This document shows positions 24,401-38,024 of a stretch of 64,000 nt of DNA, one piece after another. The stretch's first letter is position 1. Each line of letters starts with the position of its first letter. The stretch spans positions 77,288,644 through 77,352,643 of the forward strand of contig NC_067477.1 in NCBI RefSeq assembly GCF_947179515.1, read 5' to 3'. Both the position numbers and the translations under genes were made by a program. Below the pieces are notes generated by a model. That model saw only the letters and a program-made list of their open reading frames with translations. It searched no databases and was not told where the DNA came from. Source of the DNA: Apodemus sylvaticus. Taxonomy: Eukaryota > Chordata > Mammalia > Rodentia > Muridae.

Positions 24401-25605
24401 CCTCTTAGATATTAAAAAAAATGGCATATCACAGACAATGAGACCCCATTTTAGAGCCTGCATTTTTAATTTTTATTCTGCTGATAAGTACAAAGAGACA
24501 GATTTGGCAGGGACACATATTTTTTAGAGTTTCACTTATATGCTCTTCACGTAGCCAACAGTCTGTTTTTGTAAATTTAGTTGAAAAGAGAAAAGAATAG
24601 GTGGTAAAGAAGGGAAGGAAAAGGATAGTCACAGAAATGAACAGTGACAAGGGGCTGGGCCAGCCGTTCAAGGAGGAGAAATATAACTGCTTGGTTTCAA
24701 ACACATTAGAAAACTCAGAAAACCAAAGGTGTATCCATGTCATGTTAAAAAAAAGAAATTAGAGCACATCCCCTTGAAGAATTTCTATTGAGATCAAACC
24801 TTGATTTGAATTGTATACTTTCCTCTCCCTCTGCCTTCCATCGTCTCTTGTCTGTTTTATCTGTCTGAATTTGTGGCCACATAAATTCTGCCCTGTACAC
24901 CTCTGTCTCTGCTTATGACTCTGTCATTGTCTCTGTGTATCTTTATCTTAACAAAAGGATATTGGTCTGTATTTCTTGAACATCACAGAAAGCATCACAG
25001 GAGAAAGGAATGAGTATTATGTTACAGGAAATCCTAAATATACTTTTCCAATGGATGAAGTCACTGACTCTAGCTAACTATAATTGCCCCAGATAACAAA
25101 GAGCAAATGTCTTCAAGCGATATCTACATGTTGCTTTCAATATTTATGACAGATATTTATTTTATAAAGTTTATTTTCAAACTACTTATTGCTTTCAACA
25201 AATAACGGCCATATCACCCATATATATGCACATGTATTGATGTCTGGGTCAGGGGCATGGGACAGCATGTATTTTAATCTACGGATATGCATGAACTTAG
25301 GTTGAAAAGATAATTACATGAGGAATCCAAGTCAAGTGATGCTGGTTGATGCATTGTTCTTTTAAGGGCAAGCTAAATAAACTGGATAAATATACACTAG
25401 TATAACACTTTTAAGTGTTAGGTTATCTCAAGGTTTAACAAAACTTCCAGTCTTTTAGAATATGTAAGATATTTTTATAATAATGTATTGTCATAACGAA
25501 GAAGAGAAATAGCCCAGGTAGCAAGAAGTTACAGCCATATGTAATGCTGTAGACTTGCTACAACCACCAGAATACTAATAAGAATTCAAAACAAATATTA
25601 AAACA

Positions 25606-25635
25606 TTAAAAATTAATATGCATATTAATTTTTAA
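25606..25635. repeat. 30-bp perfect AT palindrome
   Basis: The arm ttaaaaattaatatg is followed at once by its exact reverse complement, centred on TGCA. It could extrude as a cruciform or may be a chance product of local AT richness. Confidence 0.95.
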
Positions 25636-26547
25636 ATTGAGATTAAGCAATTATAATATTCTTAAGCAATTAGAGTGAGAATTGAACAGAATTAATAAGA
25701 CTAAGTGACAAATTCAAGGATGATCAGACAATGAACGAAATGTCAATCAAGAGAATAGCAATTCAGTCAAGGAAAGGATTCTCATCACCATAATGCTTGT
25801 CCATATATCCCAAATCTAATTCTATCCCTGTATCCCTCCTAATACCTTTTATTCTTTTAATTCAAGCAGTAAAGTCACACTATTTTTGAAACAAAAATAG
25901 TCAAAAGTTTAATTTCTTGGTCAATTTAATTTGTAGTTAGCGTATATAAATTCTTCTTCATGAAGTCCATCAAACTATAAATGTAATAATTTTATTAATT
26001 ATTAATTTATAAATAAGTAAAACATATTAAAGCAAAGAGTTGTCACAAAAATTATTTGCTACCAATATTTTATGTATAATTGTTATATAAACATTTTTAG
26101 TTAATAAACCCAAATTGGACAAAAAACTACATGTCCCAAGACACATGTATAATTATATCAGGAGAATTATGAACATGTAATTCATTTAGCATGAGAATCT
26201 TTAGATTCAAGTCTGTATCTGTATTTGATTTCCAGCAATTGATCCAAAGCATGCACATAGCATACTTTCTCAGGTCCTTAACCTTCAGAATTTGAATAAA
26301 CTCCATAAATTCCATAAATATTTCACAGTGACTTTATGAGTTAAGATTTTTTAATTGGCATGCTATATTTTTCATGCCAAATACAACATAATGCATATGT
26401 AGCAACATTTTATCTCATTTCTGAGGAAAATATTTTAAGTTCAATGTATATGAAAATTATTATACTTACTCATTAATTTTCAAATACTTATGAGTACTCT
26501 GTCAGTTAGCTACATACCCAGCCACAGTAGAAAGGCTCTCCTGACTA

Positions 26548-26619
26548 GGTCTTTAAGCCATGATAATGAGTGCACCAAACCCTGGCCACTAGACCACTCA
26601 TTATCATGGCTTAAAGACC
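26548..26619. repeat. Perfect 25-bp inverted repeat with 22-nt loop
   Basis: The left arm (26548-26572) and right arm (26595-26619) are exact reverse complements, separated by 22 nt. A transcript would fold into a 72-nt hairpin of pre-miRNA size. No transposon terminal sequence or TSD is evident around it. Confidence 0.95.
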
Positions 26620-27489
26620 ACTGCTAAATAAAAATGGTTTAAATTAAATTCAGCATACTTTTGACATTCTAAATAGTAGGGCTTCTCAAAAACTTTACCA
26701 TTTATGACCCTTTTTTAGGACAAAAAACTTTTGTCCAAATATAGAGATAGAAAAAGTAAGTACAAAGCAAATTTTACTAATAAGGATCATAAAAGTATTT
26801 AAAAAGAATTTCTTGATATAAAAATAGCTTTATTATTTATTAAAGCTGAAAAACTATTTGGTTGCCAATTAGATAAATGCATTTGTTTATGTTTGTATAA
26901 ATAAGTCTTGGCTGAATGTTTGATTCTGTGGATACAGATTATTTATTTTAGTAGTCTTTCAGAATTGGTCAATATTGTTATTTTACTACCATGAATACTG
27001 ACTACATAAATTTACCAGAGCATGCTTAGTGCCCTTTTTGAAGTTGCTGAAAGTTCTGTCCTAATCTTAATTGTAATTCATTTAGCTTTTTAAAATTGAA
27101 GTTCGAGTAAGCAACATAAATGTTCAAAATCAGTTATTCTAACAAATAAAATGCAAAAATAAATAATTTTGATTTGTGTTGAATAACAGTCGTAAGAATA
27201 TATTAAGCATCTTTATTTTTATAATTAGACTTTTATATTTCCATAAAAGTTTGAAAATACTGCAACATATAGTAAAGACTTTCAAATGTGAGGCAAGATG
27301 ATTTTCGAATGTTTGTTGGGTGGTTCGGTAAGACAGTTGGGAAGTACAGTAAAAGCATGCATACTACATGTGTGTACAGAACAAGTATGACAGTAGAGTC
27401 ATCTGGTGCAACATGGATGAGTGCTGTCATAAACACCTTGAGTTCAATACACACTTTTTTTTTTGGTTCCCAAATAATCTATTTAGTGA

Positions 27490-27780
27490 TTCCTTCCATT
27501 ACTGCATTAATTGCTTTTCCTGTTTTTAGGATCACAGGACCAAAAGAAATTTAAGGGAGAAGGTGTTTAATTTCCAGGACACAGTGCACCATGGTGCAGG
27601 AAGTCATGAAAGTGGTAGCTTGAGACAGCTGACCATGTTAAACACACAATTAGGAGGTAGCAATTACTCAGTCCAGCTTCACACACAGCAAGGAATGACA
27701 CTACCCACCAGCCTGTTCTTACTGCCTCAATTAACACAATCTAGACAATCCTTCACATGCAAGATCACTGGTTTGTACAA
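27490..27780 (-). mobile_element. Rodent LTR-like interspersed repeat, minus orientation
   Basis: Reads aggaccaaaagaaatttaag and later ctcaattaacacaatctaga, in the same order as the repeat at 20231-20615. Family not fixed. Confidence 0.5.
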
Positions 27781-27959
27781 ATGATATTTATGTGGTACTG
27801 GAGTACATATTGGTAGATATGGGACAATATTACTTGGATTAATTTTTTAATAGAATGTTGAAGCAATGCTAGCATATTCTTAGCAGAGGGAAAAATATTC
27901 TGGACTAGAGTATATTTGGATTTCAAAGTGCTAATGGAACAACCACCACTTCCACCCAC

Positions 27960-29436
27960 CTAACTTATACTTTATCACCTCCCTCCTCTAACTGATCAAG
28001 GAGAATCCTTGAGTCTGGAAGCAGAAACAAGTATAAAATTAGATATTTCTGTTAAATAAGTCCTAGAGATTCCACACCCCTGGCCAGCAAATTCCATTAT
28101 CTTTACCTTGATCTCCTTATACATGATTTCCAGCACACCATGCCCTTCCATATCCCCTCTTCCACACAGTTCCCTCCCTCCACCGCTAATATCTTTTTAC
28201 TTCTTTCTGAGAAAGATTTAACCATCCTCTTTTGGCCCTCCTTGTTACTTGGCTTCTTTGGGTCTGTGGATTACAGCTGTGTTATCCTGTACTTTACAGC
28301 TAATATCTACTTATAAAAGAGTTTATACCATGTATGTCATTTTGTGTCTGGATTATATCACTCAGAATGGCATTTTCTAGTTTCATGCATTTGCTGGCAA
28401 AATTCTTGATGTGTTTTTAATAGCCTTATGGTATTCTATTGTGTAAAAGAACCACATTTTCTTTTTCCATTCTTCAGTTGGGGACATCTGGGTTCTTTTC
28501 AGTTTCTCGACATTACAAACAAAGCTGCTGTAAAAATCATGGAGCAAGTGTCCTTGTGAGAAAGTGGAGAATCTTTTTGGTACTTAGGACATGCCAGAGA
28601 CCCCGTATATAGGTCTATCGGGCAACTCTAGCTGATCTCCTGGCAGTGGGCAATATGGATCCTTAAGTGGCCACTTCCTGTAGCCAGGCAAGACTCCCAG
28701 TGAAGGGATAAGGACTGCTAAACCCCACAGAACCATTGATCCAAAATATGTCCTATGCATGGACAAAGAACAGAGACAGAGGGAAAGGCCAACAAATGAT
28801 GGACCCTAATTGAGACCTTGCCATAGGCAAGCACCAATCCCTGGCGCTATTAATGATGCTCTGTTATGCTTGCAACAGGAGCCTATCAAAAACTGTCCTC
28901 TGAAAGGCTTTACCAAGCAGCCAATGCATAGAGAGGCAGAGATCAATAGCGTAATATTAGATGGAGCTCTGGGAGTCTTACAAAAGAGTCTAGGGAAGCA
29001 TTGAGAGACCCTAAGAAGGCAGGGACTCCACAGGAAAACTAACATAGTTAATCAAACATTGGAGGTTCTCAGAGACGGAAGCACCAAGACTCTCAGAGAC
29101 GGAAGAGTAATCATGGGCTAGACCTAGGATTCCTGCATTTATGTAGTACATGTGCAGCTTGGTCTTCACGCAGGACCCCAGCAACTGACCCTGAAACTAT
29201 TCCTTGCCTGTGGGTCCCTTTCCTCTAACTGAGCCTCAGTCTGGCCTCAGTGGGGTAGGCTGTGCTTAGCTCTGCAGCAAATTGATGTGCTAGGGATGTG
29301 GAGAAGGCGGGTAGGGAGGGCGGGAGGTAGGGGAAGGAGATGGGAAGAAGGGGAGAGGATCTGTGTGAGGAGGTACTGGGAGAATATGGGGGACTGATAT
29401 TGAGATATAAATTGAATAAATACATTTTAAAAAAGG
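27960..29436 (+). mobile_element. Lx-type L1 3' end, 5'-inverted
   Basis: The left part (to about 28560) is minus-strand ORF2 end and early 3' UTR. The right part (28565-29436) is sense Lx 3' UTR, with landmarks gtggccacttcctgtagcc, ggcaagcaccaatccctg and cagcttggtcttcacg. It ends in aaattgaataaatacatttt plus an A-run. The inverted part lies upstream of the sense part in the consensus, as in twin priming. I could not find a clear TSD, so the edges are approximate. Confidence 0.82.
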
Positions 29437-29494
29437 ATATAGTAAAAAATGTTAAATTGCATACAAATTCAAAGCCATTGTCATCAATCTGTTT

Positions 29495-29496
<2 letters not shown>

Positions 29497-29571
<75 letters not shown>

Positions 29572-29579
29572 TGTGTGTA
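29497..29579. repeat. (CT)n-(GT)n microsatellite
   Basis: A pure CT run passes into GT repeats and ends in tatatttatg. Confidence 0.97.
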
Positions 29580-29724
29580 TATTTATGTATAATAAGTATG
29601 TTCTATGACAAAACTTATAATTTCATAAAACGTGTTGCCTAACAAGAATAAACAGTCAAGTTTGACAAATAAATTTTATGTGCCCAGAGCATAGTTTAGA
29701 AGGTGAGGAAATCTAAAAAAAGAA

Positions 29725-29725
29725 A

Positions 29726-29769
<44 letters not shown>
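29725..29769. repeat. (GA)n microsatellite
   Basis: A run of GA dinucleotides follows a purine-rich lead (aaaaaaagaaagggaaag). Confidence 0.95.
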
Positions 29770-29772
<3 letters not shown>

Positions 29773-31489
29773 GAATATTGAAATAGATTAGATATGGGAA
29801 TAGAATAAGTTTAAGTTTTTAAGTTTTAAAATGTTAAACAAAGTGGGGATTATTAATACAGTGATATACTTTCCAAACTTGTAGCATGAAGATGCAGTAT
29901 AATAGCACTCATCAAAAAATGTATACCTGCTTACAACCTCATAGTAGAAATAACAAGAAATTCAATGACTATCAAACAGAGTGAGCCAGAGAAGTCTTGA
30001 ATGAGATCAAAATCAGATTCCTGTTGCTGAATGAAATAACATTGTCCACTTCAAAATCCGTAAGAATTTGGTTTTACAGTATTACAATATTACAGTATTA
30101 CAATAAGACCCATTTATTGTCTTATTTTAAAGCTGATGGGGTAGGTATAGAACATATGGTAGAATAAGTTTCTCATTTCCTAGGTGTCAGGAAGCACAAA
30201 AAACAGAGATCAGGAACCAATATCTTTACTAACCACACCTTCTCCAGGGCCATCCTAGTGATCTCGTTCATCTCCTAGACCTCATCTGGAGACTGTCCCA
30301 GTAGTAACACTGCTTGGTGGGATTGCATATGGCCTTTAAGAAGCATATTAGATACAAACTACCACAAGGAGTTATGGGGAAGCACTCAAAGCACTCAAAA
30401 CATCACATTTTCAGAGACTACTACTGTGAAGGAACACAGAACCAGACTGAGGTGACTTAAGCAAAAGGAAAACTCAGAAGCACCCTTACTTCATAGTCAG
30501 GTCTCCCTTTCATGTCTTAGCAAGATTCCAGTGCAGTGCATGCCAGTGTAATCCAAAAACAAAAACAATCTCTGTTAATCCGCTCAAGTTTCCCTCAAAG
30601 TGCAAAATGAAGGGACGGATTAGGGCAGTAAGTGTCACTGGAACAATGAGTGGAGTATCCTTACCAGCCATATTTCAGAAGTTGGGGTGAGTGTGTAAAG
30701 AAAATGAGTGAAATATTTTATCATGCTCTGAGTACACATGAGCATGTACCAGGCTCATGGCACAAATAACACAGCTACAGAAACTTAACAATAAAAAAAA
30801 ATGTATAAATTTTGAGTTCATTAAAGATCTTCAAAAAAGCATTTATCTTAGAATATTAAGCACAAAGTCTGGATTACATCAAATTTAAGAGTGAAGGTAA
30901 AGATATTATGGAAACGTGGATATAAAAAATACATGAGCACAGAATGCAAAACACAGAAAAAATTAAAGATCTGTATAATAAGTTTACTAAGTAGTTAGAT
31001 TGACATGTAAATGCAGTCCTGTATTAAAAAATATATTTCTTCTGGGCAGCTGATACCCCTGCAATATAAAAGACAGTGACATCATTCTTCTCTATTTTTC
31101 CCAACTATGTGGTTTGCCAAGCCTTCAATTTGAGAATGCTTCTACCACACACAAAGGAAAGCGAAGAACTGTGGCTGCATAATTCTGTCTTTATGAATCT
31201 CATAGACTTTACCCTCTGCTGTTTGCTAGTGTAAGAATAAACCAGCATAAGCATCCTTGATACTGCACATTCTTGTTCATTCTTGAATCAGAAAATATAT
31301 GTCCAGGTCAACCTCTAAGAAGCATTACCAACCTGTTGTTATATCAGAGATTCAAGGTGATATTAATCTTGTTAAGTTAGTAGAAGCAGAAATTTAAAAG
31401 ATAAAAATGCAGAGATAACAAAAATATTACAACAAAATTATATAGAGGAAAAAGATACAAAACCAACATTTATCCTATTTATCTTTCAG
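29770..31489. other. Region without recognised gene
   Basis: No domain or family recognised. A small tandem of ttacagta-like units lies at 30073-30105. Confidence 0.45.
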
Positions 31490-31820
<331 letters not shown>

Positions 31821-32084
31821 GGAAAACTGCAATTTCAAAGACAGAATCCTAGATTTTTTTATAAAGTGTTATGAGGTCTACTAGATAAAGAATCTAAGAA
31901 TATTTGGGATTTAATGCCAAATCTTAATTGTGTACAGTGATTAAATTGTGAAGATCTAAGATAAATGTTTATTTTCATATTGCCTGATAAAAGAATTTCA
32001 CATCACACTGTCATAAAGAACGGTCCTCAAATGACACACTGAGTTGGATGGGTGCGAAAATAGTTATAGAAAAGAGAAATTCAA

Positions 32085-32480
32085 TTTTTTAAGTCCCTGA
32101 CAGATAGCCCCTATCCCATCCTCCCTCCCCCTACTTCTATGAGGGTTTTCCTCCACCCCACTTCCCACTTCCCAGGCCTCAATTTCCATATACTGGGGCA
32201 TCTATCAAGCCTTCATAGGTTGAAGTTCCCCTCCTTCCATTGATGCCTGACAAGGCAATCCTGTGCTACATATGCAGCTGGTTGATAGCTTAGTCCGTGG
32301 GAGCTCTGGAGGGTCTGGTTGGTTGATAATTGTTTTTCCTATGAGGTTGCAAACCCCTTCAGCTCCTTTCCTTCTTTCTCTAACTCCTCCATGGTTGGCT
32401 GTGAGCATCTGCCTCTGCATTTGTAAGACTCTGGCAGACCCTTTTAGGAGACAGCCATATTAGGCTCCTTTCAGCAAGGT
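32085..32480 (-). mobile_element. Short 5'-truncated L1, minus strand
   Basis: Begins with a T-run, then reverse L1 3' UTR including gctacatatgcagctggttg and the block shared with 5290-5400. It is bounded by an 11-bp TSD, gagaaattcaa, at 32074-32084 and 32481-32491. It contains 3' UTR only. Confidence 0.9.
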
Positions 32481-32819
32481 GAGAAATTCAAATCTTAATA
32501 TTGAAGCTGTAATTGTATCATTGGTCCTAAGAATATGAATAAAGCTTTGCATGTAAACTTTACTATTTTCCACCAGTAGCTTTTCCTTCTAAATATTCCT
32601 CTCACTTCAAACTTTGAGTTCATTGTAAATATGACATTTCTATGGTTTTATGTATGATGTCAATGTCCCATGGCTAAAATACACTGCGATATATGCTGTT
32701 AGATATTGAACACCTCAAGGGTAATACCATAGAAAACAGATGAAAATGAAACAGATTTTTTTCAGAATGGTATATCTAGTCATGGAAAATGAAAGAAATC
32801 AGTCAGGCTTACCCAGTAA

Positions 32820-34750
32820 ATCTGACAAACCCTCCTTGCTACACATATTCCCCAACCTAGCAAATTAAGCTTAGGTTGCAAATCCAGTCTCTTAACCCAG
32901 TCTGTCTACCACTGACTGTGTTGCAACTAACCTCTAGCCTTCCACTAGCAGTTTCTCTGCCTGCCCCTAATGTACACTGCTACAGTTAGCCTCTCTACAG
33001 AGGCCAGATTTACCCCCATGCTCAAGGCTTTGACTTGGAGGCACATCACCACAGTCCATCTGCCCACCTGCCTTCATTCCACCTCAGGCATTTCCATTCT
33101 CTAGGTGCAACCAAGTGACACATTTTCTCTTGTACCTCAACCTCCTTTGATCATATCAGATTCAGAACTAATAAAAGAAGCCCAAATGCTCAGATCCCAC
33201 AACGAACATGCAAAGAGTATATAAGGTGAAATAAATTTATCCCCTCCATAATCCATCAGGCTTATGTGAGTATAGATGAACTCCAAGATACAGAACTTAA
33301 AAGAACAATCATACATGTAGTAAAAGAGTTCAAGAAATTTAAAGAAGATACAAAGAAATCACCCAGGGAAATTAAAGAAAATAAATGCCTAAGATTTAAC
33401 TCCCAAAAATAACCCATAAACAAAAGGTTGATGAAAATGAGAGATAAGACGTAAGAATGTTATTTAATAAGGAGAAAAAATATCAAAAAGAATTATATTT
33501 GAAATAAAGACAAAATGTGAAAAAAATAACTCAACTAGTAAACTCAAAGGAAAGCTTTACAAGTAGGAAACATCAAATAGAAGAGAGGGACTATCATGAC
33601 TTGAAAATAAAATGGAGGTTCTCAAAAACACAGGAATGGAACATGCAGGAAATGTGGAACACAATAATAAAATCCAAAATTTGAGTTATGAGCATAGATT
33701 AGGTAGAAGAATCCCAAGTCAATGGCATAAAAAAAAAAAAACTCCCACAAGATTGTAGAACAAAACTTCCCCAAACTAAGGAAGAAATACCCATACAGAA
33801 TCAAGAAGCAAGCACACAGAACACGAAATGGACAAGACAAGAATAGCAAATTCCTATGGCATATAATAATTGAAACACTAAGTATTTAAGACAAAGAAAG
33901 TACACTCAAAGTTGCAAAGCAAACAAAAACAAAAAAAAACAGGTGGCACATAACCTATGAAATTAACATCTAGTTTCTCAGTGGAAATTTTGAAAGCTTA
34001 GAATAATCCATTCCAAGTCCCAAAAGACTATGATTGCCAATCTAGACTTATACATCAAGCGAAACTATCTGACATGGTTGAAGGGAAAAGAAAAAGCTGT
34101 CCATTATGTAAATAGCCTAAGAAAATTAGGTCCAATGAACCAAGCCTAAAGTACATAAAGCAATATTTTGAGCTGAAAAGAGGAATGCGTACAGCCAAGA
34201 GAGGACAGAAAGAAGCCATGATTAATAAAACACAAAGTACCATCAAGAGTACAAACAGCACTAAAAAATAAAGTGTTAAAAAATCAGTTAACATATACAT
34301 TAACATATTAACTTTAAAATGAATGGTCTTAACTCTTCAAACAAAAGACACAAACTGTATGAATTGTGTGAATTGTGAAACAAAATACATCTATCTTCTG
34401 CTCTAAAAAGACACAAACAAACAAACAAAAAATCACAAAACAAACAGAAATGCACATTACAGGCTAATGGCCGTTACTAATTTAGAGTAAAAGGTTAGAA
34501 AAACATGAAAGAAATATAAAATTTATAGTAACTGAAAGAACATAAATCAACGCATCTAGTACAAATTGAAAAACATCTAAAGAGTGGAAATTATAGCTAT
34601 AAATGTCTATCTACATTTTTAAAAATCCAAAAGAACAAAATATATGAAAATCACGATATTCTAGGACTTGGCAAAAATACAATTTATTTGAGACATTAGT
34701 GAAATGGAATCAAAGAAAATAGTACAAAGAATTAATGAAGCTAAAAACTG
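32820..34750 (+). mobile_element. Old Lx-like L1, part 1 (5' region, ORF1, ORF2 start)
   Basis: Diverged plus-strand L1. The segment near 33310-33400 (gttcaagaaatttaaagaag) resembles the ORF1 coiled-coil region. The part at 34030-34130 resembles the ORF1 C terminus, and 34310-34440 resembles the start of the ORF2 endonuclease. No frame is open. It continues at 36195 after an inserted L1 and at 56940 after a second. The left edge is approximate. Confidence 0.7.
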
Positions 34751-35040
34751 CTTTTCTTTTCTTTTCTTTTCTTTTTTAGATATTTTATTAATTTACATTT
34801 CAAATGTTACTGCCTTTTCTCATTTCCCTTCTAAAAACCCCCTATCCCAACACCCTTTGCCTGCTCACCAACCTACCCACTCCTGCTTCCTTGTCCTGGT
34901 ATTTCTCTACACTGGAGCTTCAAGCCTTCACAGGACCAAGGGCCTCTTCTCTCAGTGATGACTGGCAATGCCATCCTCTGCTACATATGCAGTTGGAGTC
35001 AGGGCTTGCTCCATGTGTACTCTATGGTTTAGACCCTGGG
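34751..35040 (-). mobile_element. L1 3' end, minus strand, with (TTTTC)n start
   Basis: Starts with ttttcttttc repeats and ttttttagatattttatta, which is the reverse of an L1 tail. It then runs through reverse 3' UTR (gctacatatgcagttgg) to accctgggagctc. It abuts plus-strand L1 at 35041. Confidence 0.85.
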
Positions 35041-36194
35041 AGCTCAAAAACTCAGGTGACAGCAGATGCTGGCAAGGATGTGGAGAAAGAGGAACACTCC
35101 TTCATTGCTGGTGGGATTGCAAGCTGGTAAAACCAGTCTGGAAATCAATTTGACAGTTCCTCAGAAAATTGGACATAGTGCTACCTGAAGACACAGATAT
35201 AGCACTCCTTGGCATATACCCAGAAGTTATTCCAACATATAATAAGGACACTTGCTTCACTATGTTCACAGCAGCCTTATTTATAATAGCCAGAAGCTGG
35301 AAAGAACCCAGATGCCCCTCAACAGAGGAATAGATACAGAAAATGTGGTACATTTACACAATGTAGTATTACTCAGCTATTAAAATAATGAATCCATGAA
35401 ATTCTTATGCAAATGGATAGAATCAGAAAAATAATCCTGAGTGAGGTAGCCCAATCACACACACACACACACACAAAAAACCCCACAAATGATGTTTACT
35501 CACTAATAAGTGGATATTAGTCCAAATACCCAGAATAACCAAGATACAATTCACAGACCACAGGAAGTTCAAAAGAAGGAAGACCAAAGTGTGGATATTT
35601 CAGTCCTTCTTAGAAGGGGGATCAAAATATCCATGGAATGAGATACAGAGACAAAGTATGGAGCAGAGACTAAAGGAAAGGCCATCCAGAGACTGCCCCA
35701 CCTGGGGATCCATCCCATATACAGTTACCAAACCCACACTCTATTGTGTATGCCAACAAGTGCTTGGTGACATGTGCCTGATATAGCTGTCACGTGAGAG
35801 ACTCTGCCAGTGCATGACAAATAACAGAAGTGGATGCTCACCGCCAGCCAAAGGACTGAGCATGGGGGTGGTGGTGGTGGTGAATGGGACTGAGCAATGG
35901 GGATTGGAGGAGCTAGAAAAAGGACCCAAGGAACTGAAGGGGTTTGCAGTCCCATAGGAGGAACAACCATAATCACTGCTTTTCAAGAAGATTACTGTTG
36001 GACCTGAATTCAGTCAGAGGAGATTCCCCTAACCCTCAAGAGACAGGATACCCCCAGGATGAGGGGGATGGGGACATCAATGTGGAGATGGGGGTGAGGG
36101 GAGTAGGAGATAAGAAACAAGGAATAGTCAGAGGGTAGATCGGAAAGGGGATGAAATCTAGTATATAAAGAGATTAAATTTAAAAAAAAATTTA
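35041..36194 (+). mobile_element. L1 ORF2 end and 3' UTR, plus strand
   Basis: Starts aaactcaggtgacagcagatg and passes the block tttataatagccagaagctgg, then 3' UTR sequence (cctgatatagctgtcacg). It ends at an A-rich tail near 36181-36194. Together with the minus segment on its left it interrupts the old L1, which resumes with gaagattaacaagattg. A (CA)n run sits at 35456-35476. Confidence 0.85.
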
Positions 36195-38009
36195 AAAAGA
36201 AGATTAACAAGATTGATCAACCTTTAGTTCCTAAGAACAAAGGACCTAAATTAAAAGAATCATAATTGAGTAGGGAAATACTATAATAGATATCATAAAA
36301 TCATAATATTATTAGGAAACACCTTTAAAAGCTGTACTTTCTTAAACTGGAAAATCCACAAGAAATGGATTTGTTTCTGGGTTCACCCAAACCACCAGAT
36401 TTAAAATAAGAAATCAACAGACTTTACAGAATTATAACAAAAGAGGATATTGAAACAGTAATAAAATTCCTTCCAGCTAGAGCAAGATGGATTGAGAGCA
36501 GAATTTTACTAGACTTTCACGAAGTACATCTTATCCTTTTTAATCTATTCAACAACAGCAGCAACAACAACAATAACTAAAAAACAAACAACAAAAAGAA
36601 AAACAGATAACTCAGAAAAGATATTCCCAAATTCCTTCTATGAAGATTCTACTCTAAAACCTGTCAAAGAAGAAACTATAAGCAAATATATCTGATGAAC
36701 ATAGTTCCAAAGATTTTGATTTTCAATAAAATTCTTAAAAAATACAATATTGACATACATAAAAAAGATTACCCTTCATAACCAAGTTGACATCATTCCT
36801 GAAATGCAGTATGGTTCAACATACTCAAATCTATAAATGTACTAAACCACATAAATGGACTTACCTATAAAGACTACATGAGCACAATAAATGCAGAAAA
36901 AAAAAACTTTTGTAAATTTCAACATGCCTTCCTGATAATGTTCTAGAGAATTTAAGGCTGTAAGAAACATATCTTAACACAATAAGCTGTATAGATGTAA
37001 AATCCACAGCAAACATCATAATAAATGAAGAAAATCTTGATTTGATTTAATCCCACCAACATCATGAATGAGACAAGAAAAACCACTCTCTCCATTCTTT
37101 TTCAGCATTTTTATTGAAACACCAGTTGGAGCATATTGAAAAGATGATATAATGAATAAAAATATGGAAAAGTCAAACTGTGTTTGTACATGATGTGATA
37201 TTTTATACATTAGAGATCAAAATTTTATCAAACATTTTCTAAAAATAATCTTTAGGAAACATTAACAATGTTATAGGATACAAAATCAACTGAAACAAAT
37301 CAAAGGTTTTCTATACATCAGCAACAGAGACAGTGCAATCACATATACACTCATATTCCCAATATCCTCAAAGGAAATAGAATATCTATGAACAAACCTA
37401 ACCAAATGAAAGACTTCTACAATTAAACTTTAAATAATTGAAATGATCGAGGAACATATTAGAAAATTGGAAGACATCCCATAATCATATATTGGTAAAA
37501 TTAATATTGTGAATATTTCCACTTTCCCAGAAGCTATTTAAAGATTCAATTCAATCATAGTTAAAGTTCTCATTTCATTTTTCATGCAAATAGAAATACT
37601 ATCCTATAATGTATTAGACCCACAGAAATCCCCTGATAGCCCCAAAATAATCCTGAGCAAAAGAATAATTCCCAGGTGATTAACATTCATATCTGAAGAT
37701 ATGTTAAATATTCCTAGTACTAAGAACATTTGGTACTGGGAAGAAAGTAAATTTGTAAACCAATGGAACAAAATTGAAGACTCAAACATGAATATGCAAA
37801 ACTTATGCCATTTACAATTTGAGAAAGATGCCAAAAAACAAGCTATTAAAAAGAAAGCATCTTTAACAAATGGTGCTGGAAAAACTAGGTGTTCATGTGA
37901 AAAAGAATAAATTTAGATCAATATACATCTTGTTTCACAAAACCTAACTCCAAATGAATCAAAGATATAAATATGAGTCCTGAACAACTGACAGTATGGT
38001 CTAGGTGTT
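36195..38009 (+). mobile_element. Old Lx-like L1, part 2 (ORF2 remnant)
   Basis: Decayed ORF2 continuing from the endonuclease/RT linker through the RT (aaatgcagtatggttcaaca; ataaatgcagaaaaaaa) towards the post-RT region (aaatggtgctggaaaaac). The frame is broken everywhere. It is interrupted at 38010-38024 by the TSD of the younger L1 and resumes at 56940. Confidence 0.78.
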
Positions 38010-38024
38010 AGAAATGACTTCCAA

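Larger units (their letters stand above)
24401..27489. other. AT-rich region with two notable inverted repeats
   Basis: No gene recognised. It holds a 30-bp palindrome at 25606-25635 and a perfect 25-bp inverted repeat at 26548-26619, listed separately. Confidence 0.5.

Noticed and set aside
27288..27784. Two consecutive open frames that looked gene-like
   Set aside because: The second half matches an interspersed repeat (27490-27780) and neither has a domain or splice context.
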